Source: Stenopsyche tienmushanensis
Lineage: Eukaryota; Arthropoda; Insecta; Trichoptera; Stenopsychidae
Direction of reading: 5' to 3'
DNA: 64,000 nt
NCBI GenBank assembly: GCA_008973525.1
Contig: WACJ01000130.1
Coordinates: 124,001-188,000 of the forward strand
Part shown: positions 1-11,601 of the stretch, in pieces
Layout of the letters: each line of letters begins with the position of its first letter
Numbering within the stretch: the first letter of the stretch is position 1
Notes under the pieces: generated by a model
Told to the model about the DNA's origin: nothing
The model's database searches: none
What the model saw: the letters and a program-made list of their open reading frames with translations, nothing else
Position numbers and translations under genes: made by a program

Positions 1-2654
1 GCGCACATCCTTCCTCTCCTCATCGCCACGGCCTAAAATTCATTTCACCAGACCAATATGCGCCAACATGGTGCATCCGCTAAACGTCTATAATTCTATA
101 ACATTCATGAAGGTGCTTACAATATCTCCCCAAAATTTTATTGCAATCAGATGAACGGTATGATAGCGCATAAAATATGAACAAACAAACATTGATCTTT
201 ATATAAAAGATAGGCTTAGGCTTATATAGAAAACAAACAGACATTCTATTTTGCAAATCATTTTTATACATTAATATTAGTTATTGTTATATTAGACAAT
301 TCGTGACGAAATAATTTTACTTGAAATGCACTTTTCCTAACAATTATATCATAATATATGTCATCACTTCATCAATTTTTCTACTTGAAATGGTCATCAA
401 ATTTTTGTTTTTCTTAAATTGTTAGTTTGATAAAAGTCATGTATGTTATGGTAACAGTAGTCTACTGTGAAAACATATAAGTTTGCATTGGGAATTTGAT
501 ATTCAAAATAAAAATTGTCATATTCTTCTCAGGCAATATTATTAATATACTTAATTTTTAATTAAAAAAAAAAAACAATTTATTTGAAGATAATATCAAT
601 ATTTTTTGAAGATTTATGAAGTAATTTCTACTGAAAATTTATAAAGATGTTATTTTCTATTGGGTATATTGTCCATGGTCATTGCTCATAAATAACTTGT
701 ATAATTTTGTATCTGCGAAATATTAAAAATAAATCTGCATTCATACATCTTAAAATGTTCAGTGGAGGCAAAGAGTTTATAATATACTTCAAAATATCAA
801 TTTTTCCCAAATAAATATCTTTTCTCTGTCTACATCATGTTGAGTGTATACTTTTTTGATTGAGACAATTTGTAATGAATTGAAATGTCCAACGCGTCAC
901 ATGCGGTTATATGTGCGCCGCGCATCGTGCGTCATGTTGCTAATCAGGAGCTGATTGTATTTTTTCAGGTGAACATAAAGAACAATTGGTTTAGTTTTTT
1001 TTTCTGCGTTCGCTGAAATTTCCCCGACAATTTACATCGTGACACGTAAAAATGGGGAAATATTTCAAATGTAATAGTTGCATAAATCAACGCTAAAGAC
1101 TTTCTTTTTTCATTAATCTCCCTTGTTTACCGACGATGTCTGAACTTTACATTCACACATTTTTCAGCTGATAAATAGCGCTGAAGCTTCCATTAAGTCC
1201 CAAGGGTGTTCGCATTTTTTTCCATTAGGGCTTTCGGCAATTTTTCGGAATAATTTCAGACTATGCTTGCAGAGGGACTCAAAGGTCAGGCTGACTATCT
1301 TGATGTGCGTTTGCGTGGAAAACATAATTTTCGAAAAGAAACCTTTTAATGCTCCGTGAAAGCTTTCCGTCATGTCAATCTGAATAATCGGTGTCCCATC
1401 TGAGGGCCTTCTGGAGAGGCCTTAAAAATAGACAATTTATTCTGTGCGTCGCTCCCCTGTCACGGGGGATATTTTTCAAATATCCGAAGCACTTAAAATT
1501 CGAAAGATGGGCGCTACGGAGATTTATAATAACTGATATGTCACGGCTGTCGCATGCCAGCCAAATTAAAATTTACTCTATACACAGATACATTATTTGA
1601 TCTATTTATTACATAAAGGCACTCCAAATATTTATCGTCGGTGTAATTTTTTTAAGTTGCCAGTCTTTTGCGACGGTTTCGTCGGTTATATGAACCATCG
1701 AATCGAATTACCTTAAAGCCATTTTCAATCCGCTTCAGATTTCTTCCACAAATCTGATTTACTGCCAGAAAATCCAATTTATTAAGCTTAACTTCGCTTA
1801 TCCCATTTCTTTGGGTCCGAATCAATTAAATATATTTTATAACCATTCCCTATATAATATTTATTATTCAATTTATATTTTAAAACCGCGCTCCGTAAAA
1901 AGCCACCAACTTAAGTATACCATAAGAAAATATTGCAAACGGTTTCGTTTCTATGGCAACACTTAATATTCATTTCCGCTCGCCTATGTTGCACGAGATA
2001 CTAACAATTTTCTCGACGGCCATGAACGTCGCCCTTTTATGGACACCGACGTAAATAAAATAAAAATATATACATTAAATCGCATTCCCAAATAAATCTC
2101 GTTAATTAAACACATCCAAATATTTATTATATTGTCGGCATATGAATTAATCAATCTCGCATCGGGCAGAACCTTGCCAAAATACTCCATCGATTTGTAC
2201 GATATTTTGATATTCGCCGGAATATAACTTCGCAACAAAGACGGAGAGGCATTGTTCAATGGTTTGTTTCACTTGCTGAGGTTTCGTTATCAATACAACC
2301 TAGTCACGCCAACCCCAGTAGCCGCCGGGTCATGATATTCTCTCAGGAAGTCTTGCACTATGCCGTGGACAAAGGGGCTATCTTCAAGGATTTACATATA
2401 TTATTTCGCAAGGCCAGGTGCCATTTAGCCATGCATCCGCCCTGGGCCCTTCTAATATTAATGTGTCATGCAATCCAGGGCACGTTTGTATGCCGCTGGA
2501 ATGTATCGCTGGAAAAATGCTTAATTATTAAATTCTTCATTACGCCCCCCCCCCCCCCGCCAAATGAGCTTTTAATTGGATGGAAAAAAATGTATTTCGC
2601 CGTCTATAAATTTTATATGTTTTTTTTTCGTTTTACAGCGGTATGTGTGATTAA
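1..2654. other. AT-rich stretch, no gene recognised
   Basis: There are only short open frames on both strands. A run of ten or more C at about 2545 and several A or T homopolymers are present. No repeat shared with the rest of the window was noticed. Confidence 0.5.
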
Positions 2655-2835
2655 CCTGTAGGTAGTCCCGCGGTTAAACAGTCGAACTACTGACTCAATC
2701 GTCATGGGTTCAAATCTATGGAAGGTGTGGCTAGCGACCTTCAAAACATATATTCACTATGAAAAATCATGTCAAAAAGGTTGGCAAAAAAAAGGGATTG
2801 CTAAAAGCGCCACCCCAAAAAAATGTGTGCTATAA
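2655..2835 (+). repeat. tRNA-derived SINE-like element
   Basis: A box A-like TAGTCCCGCGG lies near 2663, and a box B-like GGGTTCAAATCT lies at 2706-2717, with tRNA-like spacing (about 45 bases). The sequence between and around them does not fold into an intact tRNA gene by eye. It is followed by an unrelated A-rich tail region ending near CCCCAAAAAAATG. Borders are approximate. Confidence 0.5.
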
Positions 2836-2968
2836 AATAATAATTCCTCGCTTAGTCCTTATAATAAAAAAGCTTATAATAATTGCACTTTAATAAGGCA
2901 ATTCTCAAATAGCACTGAGGTGTAATACACAAAGCGATAAGGATTATGCTTGCATCTTATCTACAAAA

Positions 2969-3610
2969 AAAAACGCCTGTTCTCATGTTTCAATTATTTT
3001 GGTTTCCAAACAACTGAACAACGAGCGTAAGATTGTAAAAATGGACTCGGGTGATAAGAGCTAAATTATTAAAACTAACCCGTATGGTAGGAACATCGCG
3101 TATTTGCGACCGAATTCCACTGATTCAGAAAGAGCACTCTTGTACGTTGAGCCCGGAGAGAGACAGAAACGTTGTGGACAACATGATGGACGACGAGAGT
3201 ATTAAACTGACTACCCAGCTTAACCCCTTGAGTAGTAGGCTAATTTAAAATCTTTATAGTCTTAGATGCTATATTTGCTTGTCCACCACTTATCATCCGT
3301 ACAAATTTACTTATCTTTCGGGATCACACCGGCGCGAATGAAGCTTATATTTAACACTCTCGTCACTCAACGTGTATCAGTGTTGTTTGTCAGACGAACG
3401 CATCATTTCTTAGAGTCGATAGCACAAAATATTCGGTAATTTCTTCAAGTAAACATTATTAGTCGATAAATTTGGGCTAACGATCTATACAATCGTGCGA
3501 TGTACGCAGGAAGTCCTCCGTCTCTGTCTCCCATGCACAGTTACCAATTAACGCCGTCTCTCTTTTTCCGGGTTCAACGTATAAGAGTGCTCTTTCTGAA
3601 TCTATATTGA
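2969..3610. mobile_element. foldback DNA element with long terminal inverted repeats, copy 1
   Basis: The left arm begins ACGCCTGTTCTCATGTTT and holds a block around 3084-3160 (CGTATGGTAGG, CGCGTATTTGCG, AAAGAGCACTCTTGTACG). The right part (about 3540-3605) is the inverse of part of this block (AAGAGTGCTCTTTCTGAATC), then the homology stops, so the right arm is truncated. The same family recurs at 24.1-24.9 kb and as a fragment at 55.87-56.08 kb. The superfamily is not assigned. Confidence 0.6.
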
Positions 3611-4594
3611 AATATTAAAATTATGAAATGATTTTTTTTTAAAATTGTAAATATGATATTATAATTGAAACCAGGTAGAAATTTGACATAATTTTCTGGT
3701 TGACTTCAATAAGTTTGAACTAGTCTGGTATTATTTTAGCAAGAAATAAATAGTCTGGCAACACTTATAAATGATTGTTTATTTTACTAATTTATAGAAA
3801 TGAAATAAAAGTACAGTATGACTTAATTATGTTGAATTTTCATTAGATTTCAACCCCTTTTCCTCCCAAGTCCAACGGCACTCAGTCACCAGACTGTCAT
3901 AATGATAGTCCAGAAACACGCCAGTATACAACTATTAAATGATTCACGTATGTTAGATGACCCACAATTTATGCTGCCTCTATGTATATATGCATTTTAA
4001 ATATTACAAAGTTACATTTAATTTACAGCGAACCCGTTCTATGTGAAACATTAATGTATTATCATTAGTGTAATATTATTAAACATTGATGTAAACATTA
4101 TCCAGCGATTTTTCATTGAATCAACGTAGCGTGAACGCGTTAAATCAACAAACGTGTATATTTTATTATCGTTTATAGAATGTTTCTGTTGTTTGTCAAT
4201 ATGTCATTTATGCTAGAAAACAATCAGCAAATATCCCAACAAGTTCAAAATAACTTTTGATTACATTTAACTCGCAATTTTTTTTATAAGTCTTCGTTGG
4301 TAAAATGAGACTTTACATACAAACTATTTTTACACATACGATATTTGAACCAAACGCTTTTTTTCGTCCATAAATTCCATTTAAATTGAATGAGACTATA
4401 TCGCATGTTTGAAGATTTTGAACAAATGAAGTTTAGCCGTCTATTGTATGAATAATTTAACCATGAAAAGGTTGAATGCACGGCGCCATGTAGCGACTCC
4501 CCTTGCTGTAAATTCAAATAACAGCACAGCTGGGATCAAATAAAATTTAAATGAAACTATTTCAAGTTTGCTTGTATGTATATATATATATATA

Positions 4595-4766
4595 CAGTGA
4601 AACCTCGATTTTACGTTTTCCAAGGGACCCTGAAAAAAAACGGTAATTGCGGGAAACGGTGAATGCAGGAAAGCTTCAAATAATAATAGTTTGACGGGAC
4701 TATAAAAAATGAACGGTCCATCCGGGAAAACGTATTATGCGGGAACGGTTTATCGAGGTTCCACTG
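4595..4766. mobile_element. pogo/Tigger-type MITE, 172 bp
   Basis: It starts CAGTGAAACCTCGATTTTACG and ends CGGTTTATCGAGGTTCCACTG, i.e. inverted ends of about 20 bases, and is flanked by TA on both sides inside a (TA)n tract. This end sequence and the TA target are typical of pogo/Tigger elements of the Tc1/mariner superfamily. It has no coding capacity. Confidence 0.8.
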
Positions 4767-6399
4767 TATATATATATTAATATTGGTATTGTTTCCAGAA
4801 TTAACGTCAAAACAAATTACATTAGTAGCGCTGAATATTATATAAAGTTCAGCCTCACTGAATTTAACCCTTAGTTTCATAGCTCGCTCTAATTATCGTC
4901 TGTCAGGACGAAAGTTCTATGTAAATATTCCCCGGATTCATCGAGGGTTATTGAGAGCTCTCACTAAGTTTAAATTTATGTTCCTTAACTCATTTAGAAC
5001 GTAAACTTCGATGCTATCTGTCTACATTGTTTCAAAGACTGAATCGTGGAAATGTGGTTATACTTTTATATCCACAACTTTCTCAAGCATTTCTTATTAA
5101 CTGTAACAGAAGAATAAATCTGTATCTGTAACTTCAAACAAACTTAATCAAAAGAGCTAATCGTGGAGCATAAAAATAATTGCTTAATTTAATTAATTCA
5201 ATTTGTTGGATGTAAAATTGTTATCTAAAATAGGCCAACAATTTAGTTCGGCCCTCCACATATTGTAATCCAGCAGTTCCAACTCAGTACCGTAATTGCG
5301 ACCGCTCTGTGAAAATTTGTAGGAGCATCCCACGGGATCTAAAGTACTTTCGAACATGCATTCTACATTATAACTATGAAATCTTTAGGATGAGAGCCCG
5401 GATAAATCCACGACCATTTCTAGGCCTCCATCATCCATCAACCCCCCTCCCCCCGCGGATGAAGGGCGATAAATTCTAATTAATATTTTAGCGATATTAA
5501 ATTTTTCGAAGCAACATAATAATTACAGCGCGAAAAACTGACTTAATAAAATTAAAACGTGTTAATCAGACACGAAATTGCCATAAAAATGGTAAACGGA
5601 GAAGGCGTTGTTCTCGTAAATATCGGGTGAAAAACAACCCTCGTACGGATCCGTTGATAAAATTTTAGCACATTTAGTCGATTAAAATATTTGTACCATA
5701 ATTGTAAAACACTTTTATCGGATTAAAATACATATGCGTATTTATTCAAGTCACGCTATTCAATGCCTCTCAAAAAAAATTTTTGACGAATTTTCCCTTC
5801 ATGCGAATAACACCTTATGTTACTCCAGACCCTTGCAAAAAACATCACAGATTTAATTAATGTCGACGGACATGATTTATTAGCTCATTTGTGGCATTAT
5901 GTACCTATTGGTTAGAATTTAAATACGGAAATGCCTGCTAGCTCAGCTTGTCGACGGTTCGTTAGTTTGAATTTTTGTGTGAACTATAATAATTTGATCC
6001 GCAGGCTCTCAAACATTTTCGAGACGTCACCTGTACATTATCGGCTCACAAATGTTATCAGATTTCAATAAAGCAAACATGTCGATATACTACTACTGTA
6101 ATTACTGTAATTTTTCATAAATCTTGTTTAAATCAGACAATTATGTTCTTACTATTACGTCCTTAAAGTCAGGAAAAAATGTATAAAGAAATTTTTTGGT
6201 TCAATTTAATTTAAAATGTCTATTAAATAAGCCATCTTTATATCCTTAGACTTTTATTATAAAGGTTCGGATCTAAAGTGCAGATTGTTAAAATCAATTT
6301 CCCAGTGTGCTAAACAAATTTGGAAAATGGATACGTATTTATATTTCCAATCATCTGCCTTGATCTAATAATTTATAAATAAGGCTAAATGAAACTAAA

Positions 6400-6620
6400 A
6401 GATAGTTCGGACTGTGTGTGCGGGGATCCTTTCATGGATGCGGACCACGCTCTGTGGTCGTGTTTGGCATATCGGCCAAGAGAGAAGTGCTTCTGTGCCG
6501 TATCAGAGGTCCTTTTTCTGGACCTCTTGGCCACAAGGACTAGGTGACCAGCCCCGGTGCCTTTTCGGCGTTCAAGGCCTTCTGTCATAGTTTCGGAGCC
6601 AAATGCGCCTTGGGCGAATA
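6400..6620. other. GC-rich block next to the Tigger remnant, origin unknown
   Basis: About 220 bases of clearly higher G+C than the flanks. One + strand frame reads DADHALWSCLAYRPREKC, faintly like the Cys-His tail of non-LTR retrotransposon proteins. This is too weak for a firm call. It could be an older insertion or part of the adjacent transposon. Confidence 0.25.
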
Positions 6621-6649
6621 CTATTTTTAATATCCATCCTCTACTTTTA

Positions 6650-6965
6650 AGCTTCCACAAGAAAATAAATTTAAAAGATTGTTGCTACATCATAGCAGAC
6701 AGTTGGAATTCTTTAGATGTGTCAACTTTGAAAAAAATCATGGAACAAAATTTTGGAAAAGACCTTTAGTAACGCGGTAGAATTGGTCCTACATATTCTG
6801 AAGCTTTTCAGTGTTTAAATATCACAATGAAATGGTTTGAGAATCAAGAAGAGCGTAATTCAGGACAGCTTATATATATAAAGAGTGTTCGCGATTTGGC
6901 AGCTTCTAAAAAAAACTAGCTTAAAGCCAAAATCCCAATTAGTTCGGATAATCGAGGTTCTACTG
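6650..6965 (+). mobile_element. 3' end of a Tigger/pogo transposon with decayed transposase
   Basis: The frame from 6630 to 6769 reads FHKKINLKDCCYIIADSWNS, resembling the Tigger transposase C-terminal motif (NLKD, then AWDN/SWN). In another frame from about 6800 come AFQCLNITMKWFENQEE and SVRDLAASK, which resemble the transposase tail, so at least one frameshift is present. The end at 6965 is the inverted terminus GGATAATCGAGGTTCTACTG, partner of the type seen at 23911. No intact catalytic part is present. Confidence 0.7.
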
Positions 6966-6990
6966 AATAATTTAACAGATAAATATTAAG

Positions 6991-7280
6991 CAACGGTTCT
7001 TAAAGTGGGGTTCGCGGCACATAGAAATCGTGGCTAAAATACCAATCTTCAATTGAAAAACTAGGATGTTCTCTGCCTACATGTTGTGTAATAGTTAAAT
7101 CGTAATAGGAACCACGCATATTGATGGCCATAGTATTATAATTTACAATTTTTATCAGAGAATCAAGTGCCTCTTACAGAATCTTATCTAACATGTTATA
7201 CTTTTATCTTATATTTTGACTTTGGCCGCAGCACACCATCTGTCCAAACCCCTTCCGATGTGTACCCCTTTAAACTTACA
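6991..7280. mobile_element. possible degenerate hAT-type element
   Basis: The left edge CAACGGTTCTTAAAGTGGGGTTCGCGGCACA and the right part GGCCGCAGCACACCATCTG with CCCCTTTAAACTT resemble the ends of hAT-type non-autonomous elements. The inverted match is imperfect and no 8-bp duplication was found. Confidence 0.3.
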
Positions 7281-10200
7281 ATCTCTCAGATCCACAATAG
7301 ATATTTATGTTTTCCAGAGTATCTTCATAGTTACCTTTTGTTATAGTTTCAAATGGTCTACCAAACATGTATTCTACTTTGATGTCAAATGAATTAATAT
7401 ATTTCACCAAGACAAGCAACTGTGAACACGAAAATCTGTTGATTCAGGCTTTACAATATATAAGGTTTAATGAGAGTATGCTATAATTTATTTGTTAAAT
7501 AGTTTCCAATGCGATTTGACTGCTGATGTTTATAAGAACTATAGAAAATGTGCTGAAAATAAAAGTAATACGGATTATTGGCCGCGAAACGATGAATAAT
7601 CAATACTTGCCAGAAATGTATTCAATTTTATTGAATTTTTAATTATAACATTAACTTTTATTTGAAATGTATACTGTATCATATGTTATATGGAGTTCAA
7701 AAATCGTTATATTTCCGAACGATTTCCTCGATCAATGTTTGTCTTGGTTTTATGGCTCTGTAAAATTAAATACTGAGATCATTAATATAGTCGTAGAAGA
7801 CATCCTATTTATTGAATTTGCAACAATAATTAAATGGCATTTAAAAATAATGATGATTTGCATTGAATCATGAGTGAGTCACTCGCTTATAATTCTTACA
7901 TCCAAGATAGTTATGTCATCAAGAAGAAGAATACCTACATCCTGAATAGTTGACTTACTGATTGTTAAAGCAAATTTTGTACTATATTTGTTCTTATACT
8001 GTTGGTAATTGTTTTAATTAACAAAGCTAATTTTTAATCAGATTCCAGTAGTTTGAAATTCAGCTCCGACATTTATATGCAACAACTTCATAAATATGCA
8101 TGTCATATTTAATACCAAGAATCGTCATATTTCAACCGAACCATATTATCGGCGTATAAAAGGAAATAGGGCGAATGTCACGCGATCATTGTAAATGGAA
8201 ATTCGCATACATTGCGAATTACTTCATGCTAATTTTGATCGGTCATCTTCAGATGCAACGTTTAACGTGTCGATGTCGATTAAAAACGTAGTCACGGAAA
8301 TTTTAAAATAGCAAATCAATAATAAAACGACCGCTTCCAAATCGAAATAATCCTCGAACAAACGTCGGCGAACTGCTTCAATATTTTTCTCGCCAAAGCC
8401 AACATCTGCTAACAATAAAATCAAATCGCTCTAAAGACTTGTTCTTAGAATGCAGATCGTTAAATTCAGTTTTGTTTCCTCTTTGACATGCTCGAACCGT
8501 CTGTTGCGTGATGAAATATCTTCTTTGTGTCGTTAAAACTTCCATCGCAGATGTTCCTCCTCATTTTAATTTTGAAAATGTGCATAAATAGCCCATTTGA
8601 GAATATTTTTGATGCTCTCAATGCCTTTGGGTATTTAAACATTCTGCTTTTTTCAGCCTTTTCGTTGGCGCACTCGTCAAAAAGTTCCCTTCTGGTCGTT
8701 GTACTCAAATGCTTGATGTATCAAAGAAGACAAGTAAATATTTAAAATACTGAATACAAATCTCACATTCGCAAAAGTAGAGCTTATGTAGTCTTTTGCA
8801 AAATTTTAAGCCGCTTGAGTATTTTGTATAATATTTTACATGCAGATGTGTCTGAAAAGCGTTCCAAACATTTTTTGTGTATGACTATAATTCAGCTTTA
8901 TGTGCAAAAGAATTTTTTCCGGATATTCCCGTGCTTTTTCATATTCAAGATTCAAAAAATATTTTTTAATTCTCAAACGATTCTCGAAGCATATGTTGTA
9001 TTATAATAAATAATATAGTATAATTAATGCTGATAATACTTAACGTTTTTGTATGATCGTAAAAAAGTGCCTGTATATCCATGGGAACGCTAATATCATG
9101 CGCTAAAATTGAGTTTCCTAAATAGCTTAAACAATACAAAGATTAAATATTATTTATTTTTCAAACATTTTTAATTTATTGAATCAAAAATCAAATATTT
9201 ATCAATCGTAAATCTTATTTATATTCATCTCAAACGTCTCAATAACGCAATGTTTTGTTTTGTTCATACATCGATTGATATGTTGCATTGTTTTTGGATT
9301 AATCGCGAAGTCTATCCTTTTAATTCCTTATTAATAAATGTAATGCTTCATCGGATTTTATTGTCTCACATGGAAAAGAAACTACAATAATATTTTATTG
9401 AATTCTCCCTAAAGTATAATTAATGCTGTAACAACTTTCAAATCACAACATTTGAGTGGTTGAATAATTTTTACAATACTCTTTCAAGTCGTAAAAATCT
9501 ATATGAATTACTATTTTCTTCCATTTGAAAGATTGGCATCGTTGAAATTTCACCCCGGAGGGCGAGCGCGGGTTAAGCTTTTTTAATTATTTATTCCAAT
9601 ATAAAACTCTGTTGATCTTTCATCAAGATCCTTGTGACTTTCGTGCCGCATTATCAGCGACCTACAAAAAAAAACCTAGAACCCTTAAAAATATATAAAA
9701 CGAAAAGTGCGGCATAAAACGCGACACATTGATAAAAATATTAAAAAATGGAAATTATACGATATGGAAATGAGTTTTCAAAGCCGACGGTACGCTTTAG
9801 GCCTCCCCATATGAAAAATGAAACTGTTCATCCTGTAGGCATTCACATGCAGACCTCGCCGAATTTTTTTATTCCGCTTCTTTCTTTCGGCGTAACAAAA
9901 GCTCCCCCCTCGCACACGTAAAATCTCGTTAATAATGTAATCCTATTGCCAGCCATTCGGCTGTTTTGCTTCCATTTCGCATGTGTACTAATCCCTCATT
10001 AATGCCGAAAAGCGTACAAAGACAGCTCGGCATTATCGAAGTATCGATTTGACATTAAAGCTCGGGGATGTTTATGCCCCTCGTAACATTATCATACTTT
10101 CGCGTACTAATTACGGTTGTTTTAAAGGGTAAATGGCATACCTTCTTGAATAAAGCCTTCCAGCCGTGGACTCGAGGGTCGTATAAAGACCCGCAAATAA

Positions 10201-10957
10201 AATTAATTTTGTGCCATAAACTTGCAAAGTATTTTTACTTTCTGCAACGTAAGCTCGAATATATACTTTTTTCTCTCGAATAAACCCGCTCGCTCGTTTC
10301 GAAGTCATGAATTCTTAAATATTCTATGAAAAATGCCACATTGAAGCTCAACTGAAGCCCTTAAATGAATTTTATACAATCTAATACACTGTAAAAAAAA
10401 AGCAACAAAGATGAGATAGCCCATATATCAATACAGAAGTCCATGTAGTTGGTTCAAAAAGTTTTCTTTGTGTAAAACTATTTTTAACAATCAAGATTAT
10501 TTGGTTCAAAATGACTTAATAGCACTTACAGGAAAGCACTTTTACTGCAAAGTACTGGAATAGGAATACGATCCGCGTAAGCTCATCTTAGTATTGTTTT
10601 GATTGAATTAAATATTTTATTTGGTCCTTTGTCTTGTTTTCATCATCATTGTGTTTTTATTTGTTACTTCTTTATGATCAAGCTTCAAGCGAGCAAGATC
10701 AAGATCCAAGCTTAATAGTTTTATGTAAATTGCGTATATCGTCATCTTAATGTCTTTATTTAACCTAAAAGCTTATAATTTTTATAAAATTAATTTGAAA
10801 GCAAACTAAAAAGAATAATAATTCGTCCAAAAAAATAATAGAATTGCGCAAGCAACATAACCAATATTTGTAATAATGCTCAATGGAGACTGGTAATTCG
10901 TGTTAGTCAAATCGACTAACATTCGCTTTCTCTTTTTATATACAAATGTACCCTTGT
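7281..10957. other. AT-rich stretch, no gene recognised
   Basis: Open frames are at most about 80 codons and biased to F, I, K, N and Y, as expected by chance in AT-rich DNA. No matching splice signals or family motifs were seen. Confidence 0.5.
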
Positions 10958-11601
10958 TAGTGTAACGTGGGCGATGCCCTCAGTCGAATATCAGGGCCTA
11001 GTTGTCTTCGTAACGGGCCAGTTGCTTTCTCTTCTTCTTTAGCCCTTCCAGCATGCGACGGTATCTTCAGCGCAATTTTTACGACCCACGGCTGCCGCGT
11101 CACTCGTAACGTCGGCGGGGACTCAATAGAAGGGGGGGGGGCATGGAAGATGGATCTTAAGTCGATGAACTTCATCGACGATGTCTTTCGTCTCTTTAAC
11201 ATTTTTATTGTCCCCTCTTCGGTCAGGCTGCGGCTACGAGGCGTAGTCGAAAATCGAAGGTCGAAGATCGAAAATCGGAAGAGATCTGTTCGGAACGGAA
11301 CCTAATCTGAGCCGTATCTCAAACTAAGTTGCTCAACCGAAGCTAAACCGGTTTTGCTCTGTATGAGGGGAAGCTCAATCTGAAGGTAGGGCCCTGTATG
11401 ATGACCCATATCTCTGTTGTCTTCCAGAAAGATCGCTACAAGAGAAGGGAAGCATTTAGCCGAGTTTAAAAAAGGTTCGAATCACCATACAGAGAAACTT
11501 GGAGACAGCTACGAGCTTCATGTTTCGACATCTTCTACGCCTCGCAGCCGCAGCCTGTCCGAAGTGGGGATATTCGGCTAGAGCTCGCCCACGTTACACT
11601 A
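10958..11601. mobile_element. GC-rich inverted-repeat DNA element, 644 bp
   Basis: Its ends are TAGTGTAACGTGGGCGA at 10958 and the exact inverse ending at 11601, so a TA target is possible. It has a second nested inverted pair, about 11212-11247 and 11533-11569 (GGCTGCGGCTACGAGGCGTAG and its inverse), so most of the right half can fold back. It is far richer in G+C than its surroundings, which explains the open frame of 112 codons at 10967-11305; I do not call that frame a gene. Superfamily not assigned. Confidence 0.7.

Noticed and set aside
2706..2717. A functional tRNA gene
   Set aside because: Box motifs are present, but the arms do not pair into a cloverleaf, so a SINE-like origin fits better.
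10967..11305. 112-codon open frame on the + strand
   Set aside because: It lies wholly inside the GC-rich inverted-repeat element, shadows a - strand frame, and shows no domain.
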